In this document: piece after piece, positions 22,157 to 33,444 of the stretch
How positions within the stretch are numbered: the stretch's first letter is position 1
Layout: each line of letters begins with the position of its first letter
Assembly: GCA_029298735.1 (NCBI GenBank)
Contig: JANSLP010000284.1
Span: 1-41,585, forward strand
Length of the DNA: 41,585 bases
From: Ophiostoma sp. CBS 140.51
Lineage: Eukaryota; Ascomycota; Sordariomycetes; Ophiostomatales; Ophiostomataceae
Direction of reading: 5' to 3'
Position numbers and translations under genes: made by a program
The notes under the pieces: model-generated
Told to the model about the DNA's origin: nothing
Seen by the model: only the letters and a program-made list of their open reading frames with translations
Databases searched by the model: none

Positions 22157-22893
22157 TTATGGTGCCGCTGCCGCCTCGACCCTGTGACATGGCAGCTCCT
22201 CCGTCCACTTCTCCAACAGGGCCGGGCTGGCGTCGCGGACGAGCACGTGTATGTGCTCCAGGGCGCGCACGCTCTGCAGCTGCACCCAGTTCTTGAACCA
22301 CAACACCCGATCCTCTCCTTTACCGTTGGAACCATCCTCACGGTCGAGACTGTCAACAAAGTATCGCTTTACAAACGCAGCCACTCCGGCACGACTCTCG
22401 GTTGTCATGTCGCCCGTGTCAGGGTCTGTCGGGATCAGTGTACGCGTCCAGACGACAATATGGGTGATGTCGGGCGTGAGGCCGTAGGGCCAGTCGTTGA
22501 TGAGCACGCGATAGTCGCTTGGGTCGGCAAAGTGTGTCGTGGACACGGGCACATAGGGCGGGCTGTCGCCCCAGGCCTTTGGCAAGCGGTGGACAATAAG
22601 GTAGCGGGTGATTGAGCCATACTCGGCCTTTGTGTCGGCCGTCCACTTCATGTACCGCCGCAGGTCCGACGGCTTCCTCTTGAGGACCGACAAGTTGTTT
22701 GTGTCTGGCGTATGTCAATAAAATAAAAATATAAAGATTGAACAAATCAAACAATATCAATCAAGATGCACTCACCAATGACATTCTTCAAGTCGGCCCA
22801 GTCGTGCTTGACATATTGCTCGTCGGTGAGAGACAGCACATAGAGGTCTGTGTCTGTCAATGGGAAAGGGTGGTCTTCGCCGACGTTGCCCAT
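22157..22893 (-). CDS. DUF3605 protein (N-acetylglucosamine-induced protein 1-like)
   Basis: Exons are 22776-22893 and 22157-22704 (71-nt intron), giving 221 residues. Family features seen: LTDTDLYVLSLTDEQYVKHDWADLKNVI near the N-terminus, LRRYMKWTADTKAEYGSI, a YLIVHRLPKAWG motif, DYRVLINDWPYGLTPDITHIVVW with its conserved NDWPYG core, and a C-terminal KNWVQLQSVRALEHIHVLVRD. These fit the fungal DUF3605 family, for which the best-known name is N-acetylglucosamine-induced protein 1 of Candida. The biochemical role is unknown. No membrane segment or signal peptide. It is convergent with SND2 at a distance of 171 bases. Confident about the family, not about function. Confidence 0.85.
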
Positions 22894-23359
22894 TGTGGCA
22901 GTTTTACTAGAAAAAGCTGTGATTTGTCGTGGCCGTTACAACTGTTGTAAGTCAACTGGACAACTCAACTGGGCAACTCGACCTAGATCCAACGCGCTTC
23001 GTGTCTAGTTGGTCGCGGCCCGCGCGTTGTGCCCCTCTGCTGACAGCTCTGGCAGTTACCGTGTGAATTCGCACGTATTATGTAACGAATGAGAGGGGCA
23101 GCTCCGATTAGCGCATACATTTCAAGCAGAGGCATCAAACGTTACAACAGATAACCTCATTATCTCAAACATAATCTCAACATCTTTTTTTGTTCATATA
23201 TTATGACCATCTCTTTACTGAAGGTACAATAGGTCCGGCTATAATGAGGATGAAATACAAGGGTATCACACATAATTCTCCGTAGAAGCTTCAACAAACC
23301 ACCACATCACCATAGCTCTCTAGGTACAAGGTTCAAATCTCATCTTCTTGCGAACACCG
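22894..23359. other. Intergenic between the DUF3605 gene and the hydrolase
   Basis: No gene is seen. The left part is the DUF3605 promoter; the right part is the 3' flank of the hydrolase (which ends at 23360). It is A/T-rich over 23080-23280. A T-loop-like GGTTCAAATC at 23332 has no tRNA around it (see rejected items). Confidence 0.45.
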
Positions 23360-24283
23360 TCACTTTCTTTGACCACCCACCGCCTCCTCAAGAAACCGAA
23401 CAAGATCATCCATCTCTTCTGGCTCTTTTATCCAGTGGCCTTCTTGTTCCGCTCCTTCGTAGTCCTGCCACTCTACTTTGGTGAATCCTACATTAACCAG
23501 CAACTGGTGAGCCCCGCGGCCAAGCTCGACGTCCACGTAGGCGTCGTCTCGACCGTGACCAACAAACACGGGTGTCGTGAGGATGGATAGTCCTACTGTA
23601 TCTACGCCAGCTTCGGTGACAGTACCCTGGGTTTGTTTATGTTGCAGTAATGGTGCCATTGCATTCTGCACGAACTCAAGAGGCTCTGTCTTGATCTCAG
23701 TCTCACCCGATTGAACAGACTCAGTCCCCATATCCATAAGATACGACCTGACCTCTTTGGCAAACGGCAACCAGGTGCTCATCACAGCAAATCCACCGAG
23801 AGGCCGCTCTGGCTTGTCGGTTCCCAGCAATGTCCACAGTGCAACAGCGCCGCCGAGACTGATGCCGCCGAGGATAACTCGAAGATGCGCGTCTGAGCCA
23901 CCACCGTCCGTCTTCTGTGTTTTTTGTAGCCGCTGAATCTCATCCTCAACAATTTCCTTAGCATGCCGAGCCGATGCCCACAGCCCAGCTTGCTGCAGAT
24001 CCTGCCGTTCTGTCGGGTCTGCCAGCGAGTGTGCCTCGAACCACGCGGGCATCCACTCCACGAACGTGGCGTTCCATGTTCTGGGCGAGGACGGAAAGAC
24101 CCAGCGCCAGGACGGCAGCCGGTCAGCGATGCTAGGTTTCCGGGGATCAGAGAGGGCCGTTTCAAAGAGCTCTTCGGCGAACTCCTCGCCGGTGCTGCCG
24201 CGTCCGTGAAGAAGGACGGCCGTGTGGGTATGGACGTGTCCGTCACGGGGTTCCACGATGCAAGTCGGCCCAAAGGAAGACAT
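23360..24283 (-). CDS. Acyl-protein thioesterase / carboxylesterase-like alpha-beta hydrolase
   Basis: A single exon of 307 residues. It belongs to the phospholipase/carboxylesterase branch that includes acyl-protein thioesterase 1. The oxyanion-hole motif LLHGRGSTGEEF is at 25-36, the nucleophile elbow GGISLGGA puts the catalytic serine at 142, the acid is Asp247 in GHGRDDAYV, and the base is His283 in EGHW. All three triad residues are in the expected order and spacing. It is longer than APT1 (about 230) because of insertions at about 115-132 (acidic/Gln/Lys) and 185-228. Substrate is unknown; family members depalmitoylate proteins or hydrolyse esters. No signal peptide. Expected to be cytosolic. 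Confidence 0.85.
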   Translation of the reverse strand: MSSFGPTCIVEPRDGHVHTHTAVLLHGRGSTGEEFAEELFETALSDPRKPSIADRLPSWRWVFPSSPRTWNATFVEWMPAWFEAHSLADPTERQDLQQAGLWASARHAKEIVEDEIQRLQKTQKTDGGGSDAHLRVILGGISLGGAVALWTLLGTDKPERPLGGFAVMSTWLPFAKEVRSYLMDMGTESVQSGETEIKTEPLEFVQNAMAPLLQHKQTQGTVTEAGVDTVGLSILTTPVFVGHGRDDAYVDVELGRGAHQLLVNVGFTKVEWQDYEGAEQEGHWIKEPEEMDDLVRFLEEAVGGQRK

Positions 24284-25614
24284 GGCGGCTGTTGTTTTCA
24301 GAAGAGCTCCGGTTGATGTCTTGTGAGAGGATGGCTTGGCGTGCGTTGTGGTTGAGCGCAGGTTTATTCAGTCTCTAGAAGGCTACACTTCCCAGCACTA
24401 GGCCACAACAGCCCACCCCAACACGACGGCCAACCAACAACACTTGTTGTTACTCGGTGCGACAGATACCTCTGAATTAGTAGAAAGCTGTCGCAGGTTT
24501 ATAAGATGATCTCCTTTCTGGTGCTTTTGTATATTATATATGCTCGCCGAAGCTGTCACGTGCCCCTCTCAACTCAATCTCGGCGAGGAAGGAGCCTTCG
24601 GCTACTAAACGCCCTGTAAAAAAAGGACCTCAATATCCACGATATCCACGATAATCTCAGCGTATTAAAGTGAAGATCGTAGGATAAGGCACGCACAGAG
24701 GGAAACGCAGAAAGTGCCCCGCCAGCATTAATCCAGTCAATACCGCCTGCAACGGTTTATTCTCGCCGATACTCGGCCGCTCGTTTTACCGTGGCGCTGG
24801 CGGAATTGGTTATGCGGAAAGAGCGCGATTCCGACAATTATAGGGGACAAGAATGTGCAATCGTGCGATTTCTCCAGGCACCTGCAGGTAGCTTCAACGG
24901 TTTTTGGTCCTGTGCCGCTTGTGGAAGGAGCGCTGCAACCGTCGAGACTCGGCCCATGCAGCGCTGATTGGCGGGCGCCCAGAGGGGCCCAGACATATTT
25001 CGATATCCAATGGTGAAAGTGAGCAAAGAGAGGAACGCGAGGAAAGTGCCGGGGGGTTGTCCCGGCCGGATTGTCAGCGCCTTCCCCAACCAAACCTGGA
25101 AATTCATGCCGACCTTTGAGTGCATTTGGGGAGCTAAGGTGCATTTTTGTACTTATTCTGTCAGCAAAGATAAATGGTAAATTAGCGCACTTAGAAAAAG
25201 GACAGCAAAAATAAAAGAAAAAAGAACAAGCAAGAAAAAAAGACCCAAGCTCCCAGCAGCACCAACGCCAGGGAAAAGGAGACCGCGACCGATTGGACAC
25301 CTACCGCCGCCGCCCCGAAGCTAATCCGACCGCTCTTCGTCCTCAACACACACCCCCTTCAGCCCTTCTTCGCACCTATCTTCCTCTCGTTTTCCGCCAG
25401 CCCCTCCCTAGTCAATCCCACCGCTGGCTCTTTCCTTTTTTATCTTTTTTCTTCTTGCTTCGGCTCCTTCCCCAGGCAATTTTATATCCCGGCCTGGTTC
25501 CCCCGAAAATCGAACATCTCGCGATCTCTTCGTCTTTCCAGCCTTCTCGCACGCCCTCCCCTATTCCGACATCTTTCGCCACATAAGCTCCTCGAGCTCC
25601 ATCTTTTGCCCACC
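24284..25614. other. Divergent promoter hydrolase / CBR1
   Basis: No gene is supported in 1.33 kb. Visible elements: an E-box CACGTG at 24557-24562; a double 9-mer ATATCCACG at 24633-24650; and an inverted CCAAT box CTGATTGG at 24964-24971. The 300 bases before CBR1 are a pyrimidine-rich leader, consistent with strong expression. Confidence 0.5.
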
Positions 25615-26744
25615 ATGTCCGAGTCCGCCTTCTCGCGCAAGTACATTGACGGCATCTACGTGCCTGTCGTGCTGCTGATTGTCGGTGTCTTCATCGTCAA
25701 GCGCGAGTACACCGTCTATGCCGCTGCTCTTGGCCTTGCCTTTGGCGCCGTGAAGTTTCTCAACCTTCGTATGCCACTAAACCCCGTCTTTCTGATCCAT
25801 GTCTGGTTGCCATTGACTTTGTATCGGCCCTTACTAACACGCGACCACAGAGCCCAAGAAGGTCCTTAACGACCCCAACGCACTTTCCGAGTTCGAGCTC
25901 AAGGAGAAAACCATCATCTCCCACAATGTCGCCATGTGAGTTGACTCGTGTCCTAGATTGCTACTACCGCTGCTGCTGCTGTTGTGCAACCACCACCACC
26001 ACCACCGCCACCCACCCGTTACATTTTGCCCTACTAACATGTGCCACCAGCTACCGCTTCAACCTGCCGACTCCCCGCTCGATCCTGGGCCTCCCCATCG
26101 GCCAGCACATCTCCATTGCCGCCGACCTCCCGGACAAGGACGGCAAGATCGTCCCTGTCCTGCGCTCCTACACCCCCATCAGCGGCGACCACCAGCCTGG
26201 CTACTTTGACCTGCTCATCAAGTCCTACCCCCAGGGTAACATCAGCAAGTACATGGCCTCGCTCACTGTCGGCCAGACCATCAAGATCAAGGGCCCCAAG
26301 GGCGCGTTTGTCTACACCCCCAACATGGTGCGCCGCTTCGGCATGATTGCTGGCGGTACCGGTATCACCCCCATGCTCCAGATCATCCGCGCCATTGTCC
26401 GTGGCCGCGCCGCCGGCGACAAGACCCAGGTCGACCTTATCTTTGCCAACGTCACGCGCCAGGACATTCTGCTCAAGGAGGACTTGGACGCCGTTACTGC
26501 CGAGGACCCCAGCATCCGCGTCTACTACGTTCTGGACAAGCCCGATGAGGACTGGACCGGCGGTGTTGGTTTCGTCACCGGCGACATGATCCAGAAGTGG
26601 CTGCCCAAGCCCGCCTCGGACGTCAAGCTGCTGCTGTGCGGCCCCCCGCCCATGGTTTCTGGCCTCAAGAAGGCCGCCGAGGCGCTCGGCTTCGAGAAGG
26701 CCCGCCCCGTCAGCAAGCTGGCCGACCAGGTCTTTGCCTTCTAA
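25615..26744 (+). CDS. CBR1: NADH-cytochrome b5 reductase 1
   Basis: Exons are 25615-25768, 25851-25935 and 26051-26744 (introns of 82 and 115 nt), giving 310 residues, the usual length for fungal Cbr1. It passes electrons from NADH via FAD to cytochrome b5 and supports fatty-acid desaturation and sterol synthesis. An N-terminal membrane anchor covers about residues 13-50 (IYVPVVLLIVGVFIV...). The flavin motif RSYT is at 118-121, the pyridine-nucleotide motif GGTGITPML at 181-189 and CGPPPM at 276-281. The C-terminus QVFAF is typical. Both split codons rejoin conserved text (CAG for Gln, ATC for Ile), so the model is secure. Convergent with PBN1. Confidence 0.97.
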
Positions 26745-27157
26745 GCGGAAGGCTGCCCAGCAATTGCGCTTTCACCAAACGCAGAGCCGACACTCGACTC
26801 TCATTCCAATACCTTGCAGAAGCTCGCCAGCTAGCTTGCTGCGCCGGGGTCGCGCCCAATAAGGCACCCCATCACACTAAACCCCTATGCATCACAACCA
26901 CAACCACGTAAATAGACACACGAACAGGCGAATGCATACTTCTCGGGAACTCACTCATAATATGCCAAGTACAAACACACGAACCCGCCATTGTTTGCAT
27001 AATAGAAAAATAATCACCTAAAATACACACCTAAACAGTCATACAATCAAATGGTTTTATCTAGTTGTACATATATGCTGCCCAAACTATAGTATGCGAC
27101 GCGGCGCCAGCCATGACCCAAACCATGAAAGAAGTTGGTGAATAGAGTACACCCAAA
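26745..27157. other. Convergent 3' region CBR1 / PBN1
   Basis: No gene. The two 3' flanks meet here. It is A/T-rich over 26930-27090. Confidence 0.5.
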
Positions 27158-28829
27158 TTACTGCGTCTTCTTTGTCTTGGCCTCCACCGTAGGCACCCGG
27201 CCGTAGCCTGTACTTAAGTAGACGGACAGCAGCTTCCACAGCACCCACGAGAAGCCGACCAGGATCGCTGTCGACGTGCCCACATTCACCCATTGCGACT
27301 TGCTCGAGTCCAAGACCGGAACACGGATCGGGATCATGAGCGAGTCTGTAGAAGACAAGAACGTTGCGCCCAGAGTCGGGTCCGGCTTCACGTGCCAGAA
27401 CTCGGTCGTCTCGCCAAAAAGCTCATCGTACCCGATGTGGACACGGTCGAAGGGGTTGGTCGCGAACTGTACGTCCTTGTCCGCGTCACAAGCCCAAAAT
27501 ACAACCGGATACGGCACCTCAACTGACTGGTAGCCGCCCTCGGCGGGAAGAAGGTAGCGCAGATGCAGTGGGATCTCGGCCGTCCATTCGGACGTCTGCT
27601 GCTGCTTCTTGGTCAGGCCAACGGGTGGTGCCAGCTCGATCAGGGCCGCTGAGCCCCAGACAGGGACGGCGTAGTCGGGCGCTTCGAGGTCGACAGGCTG
27701 TGTCATGTGGTGCAGGGCCGTCAGGTTCTTGGATGCCAGGAACAGAGCGTCGCCGAGCTGGTACCGGTCGGCAAAGATATGGCGCGGAAGCGTGAGGTAG
27801 GTGTGCAGCTTGCATGAGCCAAAATCGCCGTCGTCGGGGTTGCTGTCGCGAGGCGGCGCGCCAGGGGCCAATCTCAACCGCAGAGTCGGGTGTAGACCAG
27901 TCGGCTCTGTGAACGAAACCGAAAAGGAGGCCCCACCAGCTGCATCACGATGCCGAGAGGGAAACGCAAACATGACTGGCTTCGGGTGGTCATCCTGGTC
28001 AAGAACAGCCACTTGGCCGCCCATGCCGAGCTCATGTGGGCCGAGCGTGGATGGAGCATCGGCGCCCATAATGCCAACTTCTGTCCGAGAACCTGGCTGT
28101 GCAGCCACAAACAATGGCCATTTGGCGAGCGGCCACTGCGTTGTGACCTTGAGGGTGCGTGAAGTTGAGTCGTAGGATAGGCCTAACGAGCTGACAGCGT
28201 CCAAGTTCTCTGCACGTACGCTGCACTGGCCGCCATCTTCAGCCGCCGACGGGCACCAGTCGGACCTGATATACTCCGTAAATGCGGTGCAGTCGTCGAC
28301 GGCAGAGTAGAACTGATACGCCCCCCGACCATCGCCCAGATAATTGAAGGATTCCTGGGAAAGTCAGTATGTGTATGTTCGAATGAAGAGAGGTAGGGAA
28401 GACAAACACCAATCGACTGGCAATCAATGCTCTGTCCAAAGACGTTCTTCAATAATGAGCAGACGGCGTTTCTGACGGCACTGTTAGCATTTGCCCAACT
28501 TTTTAGATAAAGGGTCGAACGTACTGCTTGTATTCTTCAGTGCCGGGCGCCGGCGTGTAAAACACATGCAGGCCTGGCGAAACCAGCGACAACAGGGGGC
28601 TCACGAGCTCGGTACCGGCAGCTCGTGCAGCCCAGAGCACGTGCAGATCCTGCACACTGTTTGCAAGCAGGCCGGCCAGCTCAACCGGCAATTCATCAAG
28701 GCCGAGTGTGACGCGGTCCTCGCGCGCCGCTTCGATCGTCGGTCCCGTCAATGTCGCGTCCACCAGACGCAGCAACGCAGGGTCCACGGGGCTCTCCGGC
28801 TGGTGGAAGAAGGTCGTACGCTGGCGCAT
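27158..28829 (-). CDS. PBN1: GPI mannosyltransferase 1 accessory subunit Pbn1 (PIG-X)
   Basis: Exons are 28525-28829, 28408-28471 and 27158-28354 (introns of 53 nt each), giving 521 residues. Pbn1 is the ER-membrane partner of the mannosyltransferase that adds the first mannose to GPI anchors. The C-terminal half carries the PIG-X/Pbn1 pattern: KLHTYLTLPRHIFADRYQL, LEAPDYAVPVWGSAALIEL and PLHLRYLLPAEGGYQSVEVPYPVVFWACD, followed by one membrane segment (about 485-505, VGTSTAILVGFSWVLWKLLSVYL) and a short basic tail, giving a type I lumenal topology. The N-terminal exon starts MRQRTTFFHQP. The donor of intron 2 (GTTTGT) is atypical and was chosen because it alone keeps the frame; that junction is the weakest point of the model. 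Confidence 0.88.
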
Positions 28830-30230
28830 ATTGGGAGGTGTGTGTCGGTGAGGAGGGGGATGATGTAACTTCTGACGTCGACCCCTTTTGTCTTCCTTTC
28901 ATTGAACCTCCAGCAACCGCAAGTTCCAAGCTCGCGCTTGCTCACCGTTCCCAATTAAGCTTTCGAGGAGCCCCTAGTGTCTGACCAGGCCCGGGTACCA
29001 GGGAGATCTAGATTACGACCGCTCGGTATTGAAATGGGGAGGTGTGGCCTGGTGTCTGGCGTGCGGTGCCTTGTCTCGTTGTATATGCGGCTGGGAGCTG
29101 TCGTTGTGTGGTTGTGGTGTGTGGTTGTGGTGTGGTAAGATATGTTTGGCTTGTGTGGACGTTTCAAAGCTACTCAGTAGGCGCGACTCTTGCACACGTT
29201 GCTCGCCCTTTTCTGCCGGGTCTAGCGACCGAACAGCTCCTTCCCGTGGGGCGTTTTAGTGCCCTGAATCGTACTTTTTCGATATGACGTCGCCCATAGG
29301 CTACAGGGCAGGAGCGCCTCAGGCGCCGGTTGAGCACCCAGAGCACCTGCCCTCCTTGAGTAAACCCCCTGGGAACGGACAGACAGGACCACTTCCTGGA
29401 TTGGGTGACCGACCCAGGGCGATCCGCCGCTAAACCCAATTTGCTACCGACTCGACGTCTTCGCTCTCCCCTCAGCCGTGCTGGCCAAGTCGGTGTCGCC
29501 GGCGTTGTCCAATCAGAGTGCGGCGCTGTGCTGCGAGAACAGATGGAAGGAACGTGGTAATTGTGAGGCTTTGGTGCCATGCTGTAAAAGGCAGGAACGA
29601 CACAGGAGAAACGCCCCGCCTGCGACGACGATTACAGAAGGCCCGAAGGAGATGAAATCGCCAACCTTTTAACCTTTTGCACATGTCGTGACTTCTCTTT
29701 CCGTTTTCATACTCACCGACGGTGCTTTTATCGTTTATCATTCTTTCCTCATCTTTTAGATTGGAATTTTCTCTCACTCTTTCCCTCTTGGCGTCGATCC
29801 GGGATCTCGTTCTTACCTCTTTTGATTCTCACCACTTTATTCAAAGCGTCTCCTAAGATATTCCCTCTCCAGACATTCCCACTCTCACTTTCTTCAACCT
29901 TTTCTCCCGACCAGCACTCATACACCGGTACCGTTCTCATCAACAAACTATTGACGAAAAGATGTACGCCAAGTACACGCGGCGCGACTGACACACGGTC
30001 ACGCTTTTGTGACAGCCCGAATTTATTAATCCGCCGACTTTTGATCCTTTTTACGAGGCCAGTAACATCTTCTCTTGGCATTCGACGAATAACGTCAAAG
30101 GTCGTCTTCCGTTCAGCGGTGTTCCCTGTTGCCCTCATCTCACCGTTGTTTTCTCTTCTTGTTCTCTTCTTCCTTTCCCCTCCTCCTGGCCATCCCATCA
30201 ACCTTCTCAACACTACATATACCAGTCAAG
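28830..30230. other. Divergent promoter PBN1 / caspase-like gene
   Basis: No gene is supported in 1.4 kb. A CCAATCAG box is at 29509-29516. The right 450 bases are a pyrimidine-rich leader of the caspase-like gene. A GC-rich hairpin GCGCCTCAGGCGC lies near 29313-29325. Minus-strand open frames here lack family features. Confidence 0.5.
29509..29516 (+). promoter_or_regulatory. CCAATCAG box
   Basis: A perfect CCAATCAG in the PBN1 / caspase-like divergent promoter, 721 bases upstream of the 30231 start. It has the same core as the boxes at 13501 and 16553. Confidence 0.35.
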
Positions 30231-33200
30231 ATGGGAGACCTTCAACCCCCATATTTGACCATCCGGACGCTCAGCAGCGGCGGCGACCGGAACAGTCTCA
30301 CAAGTACCGACTCGGCATACGCTTCTGCACACAGTGACTTCACCGTGCCGTCGACTACACACGACATCGGCCGTGTCAACTACCATGTCAAGCATCTCGA
30401 CTCCTTTGCCCGGACACTCGAAGACTCGGCCAGTCGTGCATTCCCAAATCGTGGACGGTCACAACAACGGTACAACAAGGTTATCTCTTTGCTTCTGCAC
30501 TGGAAATCAGACGACCTTTTTGTCCTGCCTGAGCTCGAGGATCTAGAAAAGTGCATGCGCGAGGACTACGGCTTCGAGACCGACACATTTCCCATTCCGT
30601 CCGAGAACGCCCACCTCGAACTTATGATGCGCATTGGCGCCCTGATCAAGGACCATGAGGCAACCGACACACTCTTTATTGTCTATTACGGCGGACACGC
30701 ACGCATCGACGAATCAAGACAGAGCACCTGGTGCGCAACACGGAACCCAAATTCGCCTTGGCTGCAGTGGTCGGCCATCCAGACCCTCCTCGAGCGGTCG
30801 GTCTCGGACACTTTGATATTGCTCGACTGCTGTGCTGGAGCCGCCAGTGCAACGTTCCCCAACGGAAAGAGCATCACAGAAACCATCTCCGCTTCAAGTT
30901 GGGACGCCATCGCGCCTGATCCGGGCCGGTACTCATTTACCAACGCACTCATCGAGGTGCTCCAGGAGTGGCGTGTTCGCACATTTTCGGCTGCTATGCT
31001 GCATGCCGAAGTACTTGCCCGTTTAAAGCATCCTCGTCCTATCACCATCAACGGCAAGCTCTTTGAAGCTCGCTCTACACCAGTGCATTTCATGATGACG
31101 GCCAACCACAGAGCCCCCAGTATTGAGATCGGCCGCATCCTTCCCCGCAACCGCCAACTGCCTTCACCACCGGCCGAGCCCGACTATGGCCAATATGTCC
31201 CCAGTCCCTCTGGTGGTCGTGGGCCACTTGGTGAGCCGGTTAAGGACCCAAACGAGGACGAGCCGCACGTCATGATCTCTTTGGCTTTGGAGGACGATCA
31301 GAATCTCGATCTGAATGCCTGGGAGCAATGGCTTTCAAGCTTCCCTGCCCTCGCCAAGTACGTCAAGGTTCAGGGTGTATTCAAGAGTCACTCTACTCTC
31401 CTCCTGCTTTCAGTTCCTGTGATGGTATGGGACCTCCTACCCGAAAACCGCGCCTGTTCCTTCGTGGCCTTTATTCGTTCCAACAACCTCATCGCCGAGA
31501 AGAAGTCAACAGCTCCCGAGAGCGTCCCGACGGGCACGCCTGCGCCAGTGGAGACTGAAGGCTCGTCAGCAAAGGCGCCTGAAAATGACAGCACGAGCGA
31601 TGCCGATGCTGGTCATGTCGACACCTCCGATATCGTGAGCCGCGATGGCGAGGGTGAGGACGAGAGCGATGTTGAGAGCATTGACGGCGACGCCAACTCC
31701 GTCATTTCAGGAACAACATTCGCACCCACAGCACCCAGTGTCCGCATGAGCATTGCTACCACAGCTGTTAGCATCGGCGACACATTGTCACAACGGCAAT
31801 ACCTCCCACAACGGCCCCCACCACTGGCATCGGCAGCTTCTTCCTTCATCTCACGACCAGCGCCAGGAGGAGGCTCATCTTTCGGACACAGTGGCCACGC
31901 CTATCCCTCCGATCAACGGACAGAGAGCCGGAGTATCAGCCCTAGCCAAGTCCGGCCGAGCGGCATGTCCTCGTCGAGAACAGTCATCATGAACCAGCAA
32001 AGAATTGCACGGCGGACCAACTTTGACCGCTCCGATGCGGGAGACGGTCCCAAGCTGGCGCAACATATTGTCGACCGTCTCGAGGAGTATTTCCAGCAAC
32101 ATCCCAACCCCAGTGTCGGCATCGCCGAGTTCTTCGCCTCCAACCTCGGTGTTGAAAAGCGAGACATTGATGTAAGTAAACGTAAACTTCTGGGTTGTGC
32201 TTGTTTCTAACGTTTATCTTGCTAACCTCCTCCAACAGCTTTGGTTCCATCGCCGGCGACAGCAAGAGTCGATGAAGCAGAACCTCCAAAATCTGAAGAT
32301 GGTCGACAATCCATCATTCGACCATGGTGATGGAAGCGGTGCCAACGTGATCCTTCCGGGTCAGTTGAACAGACTGCTAGATATCTTCCCTCCCAACAAC
32401 CTGTTGTTTGTCGATCTCCGGTCACCGACAGACTTTGACAAGTCTCACATCTACGGAGCCGTCAACTTGCGGGCACCCGTTTCATTCATCGAGCAGGGCT
32501 TCGATCTCCTCGACAAGGCTTTTACGGATGACCAGAGCCGCAGAAACTTTGCCCGAGCACCGTCATCCCGTGTTGTTGTCTTCTATGACCGTGTTCTCGA
32601 GTTCCCTTGGGAATGCCCCATGGCGGACGCCCTGATCGGTCAGCTTCGTGCCCACAAGGGCTGGGCTGGCGACTACTATGTCCTCAAGGGCCATTACCGC
32701 GAGTTCTCGGCATCCTTTGACAGATACATCACGGGCGACAAGATGTCACAGGCAGCCAAGGACTATGTCGACAGTCTCCGCCAGCGGACACCACCCACTG
32801 ATGTCGAAAAGGAACGCACGGAGCACTACTATGCGGAGTGGAAGGCATTGGTCGAGCATGAGAGCCGCACATCGCTGCCAGACTCGACCTCCCACCTATA
32901 TGAGCGGCGACAGGCCGTCGACCAGCATCAGGCCGAGCTCGAGGCGGAGCTGGAGCGCCGTAACCCTGTACTTTTCCGGAAAGCCATGGGTCTGCGGCAG
33001 ATGCCCCTCAAGAAGAGCTACTCGACAACAAGCATGTACGGCATGATGAAGGGCGGCAGCGGCGGGGGCATCGGTGTCGGATCGAGCGACAAATACCTGG
33101 AACACGACCTGCGGACAGACCTTGTCGGCCCTCTGACACGCGGTCTTGAAAAGATGCACGGCCATGACCACGGCGAGTCGACCTACCACACAACAACACC

Positions 33201-33444
33201 TGGCTATGACAAGCTGGGTGAGTTTGTTGCAGACACATCGTCTCCGCCATCGGTATCCGACGAGTTCGACGATATCGATCCCCGAGACGAGCAGCTGCGA
33301 GACGACGTGGGCTTCCAAAAGGCTGGCGATCTGGCATCCTCTAGTATGGGAGGCATGGGTCTAGGCAGGGGCGCTTCGAATGCGGCCGACCCCCGACGTG
33401 GCCGTGAGAAGTCTTTCTGGAAGCGCCTGCGTGTCAACAAGTAA
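30231..33444 (+). CDS. Caspase-like / homeodomain-like / rhodanese-like multidomain protein
   Basis: Exons are 30231-32171 and 32239-33444 (67-nt intron, GTAAGT, CTAAC, ACAG), giving 1048 residues. Domains seen in order: a caspase/metacaspase-like C14 fold at about 80-300 with VYYGGHA (His156) and LLDCCAG (Cys201 in the nucleophile position); a second conserved-looking module at about 345-420 (HVMISLALEDD, then LLLLSVPVMVWDLLPENRACSFV); an acidic disordered stretch; a homeodomain-like segment at about 594-663 whose third helix reads LWFHRRRQQ; a rhodanese-like domain at about 688-810 (LLFVDLRSPTDFDKSHI, then VVVFYDRV) with no catalytic cysteine; and a disordered basic tail. Similar fungal proteins are often labelled tyrosine phosphatase, which the sequence does not support. 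The open frame runs unbroken from caspase to homeodomain, and the intron falls inside the homeodomain, so the fusion is real at the gene-model level. Role unknown; a regulatory or cell-death function is only inference. Confidence 0.85.

Noticed and set aside
23325..23345. GGTTCAAATC as a tRNA T-loop
   Set aside because: The flanking bases do not form a T stem and no acceptor or anticodon arm can be drawn.
30231..33444. Active tyrosine phosphatase
   Set aside because: No CX5R signature is present; the phosphatase-like part is a rhodanese fold without cysteine.
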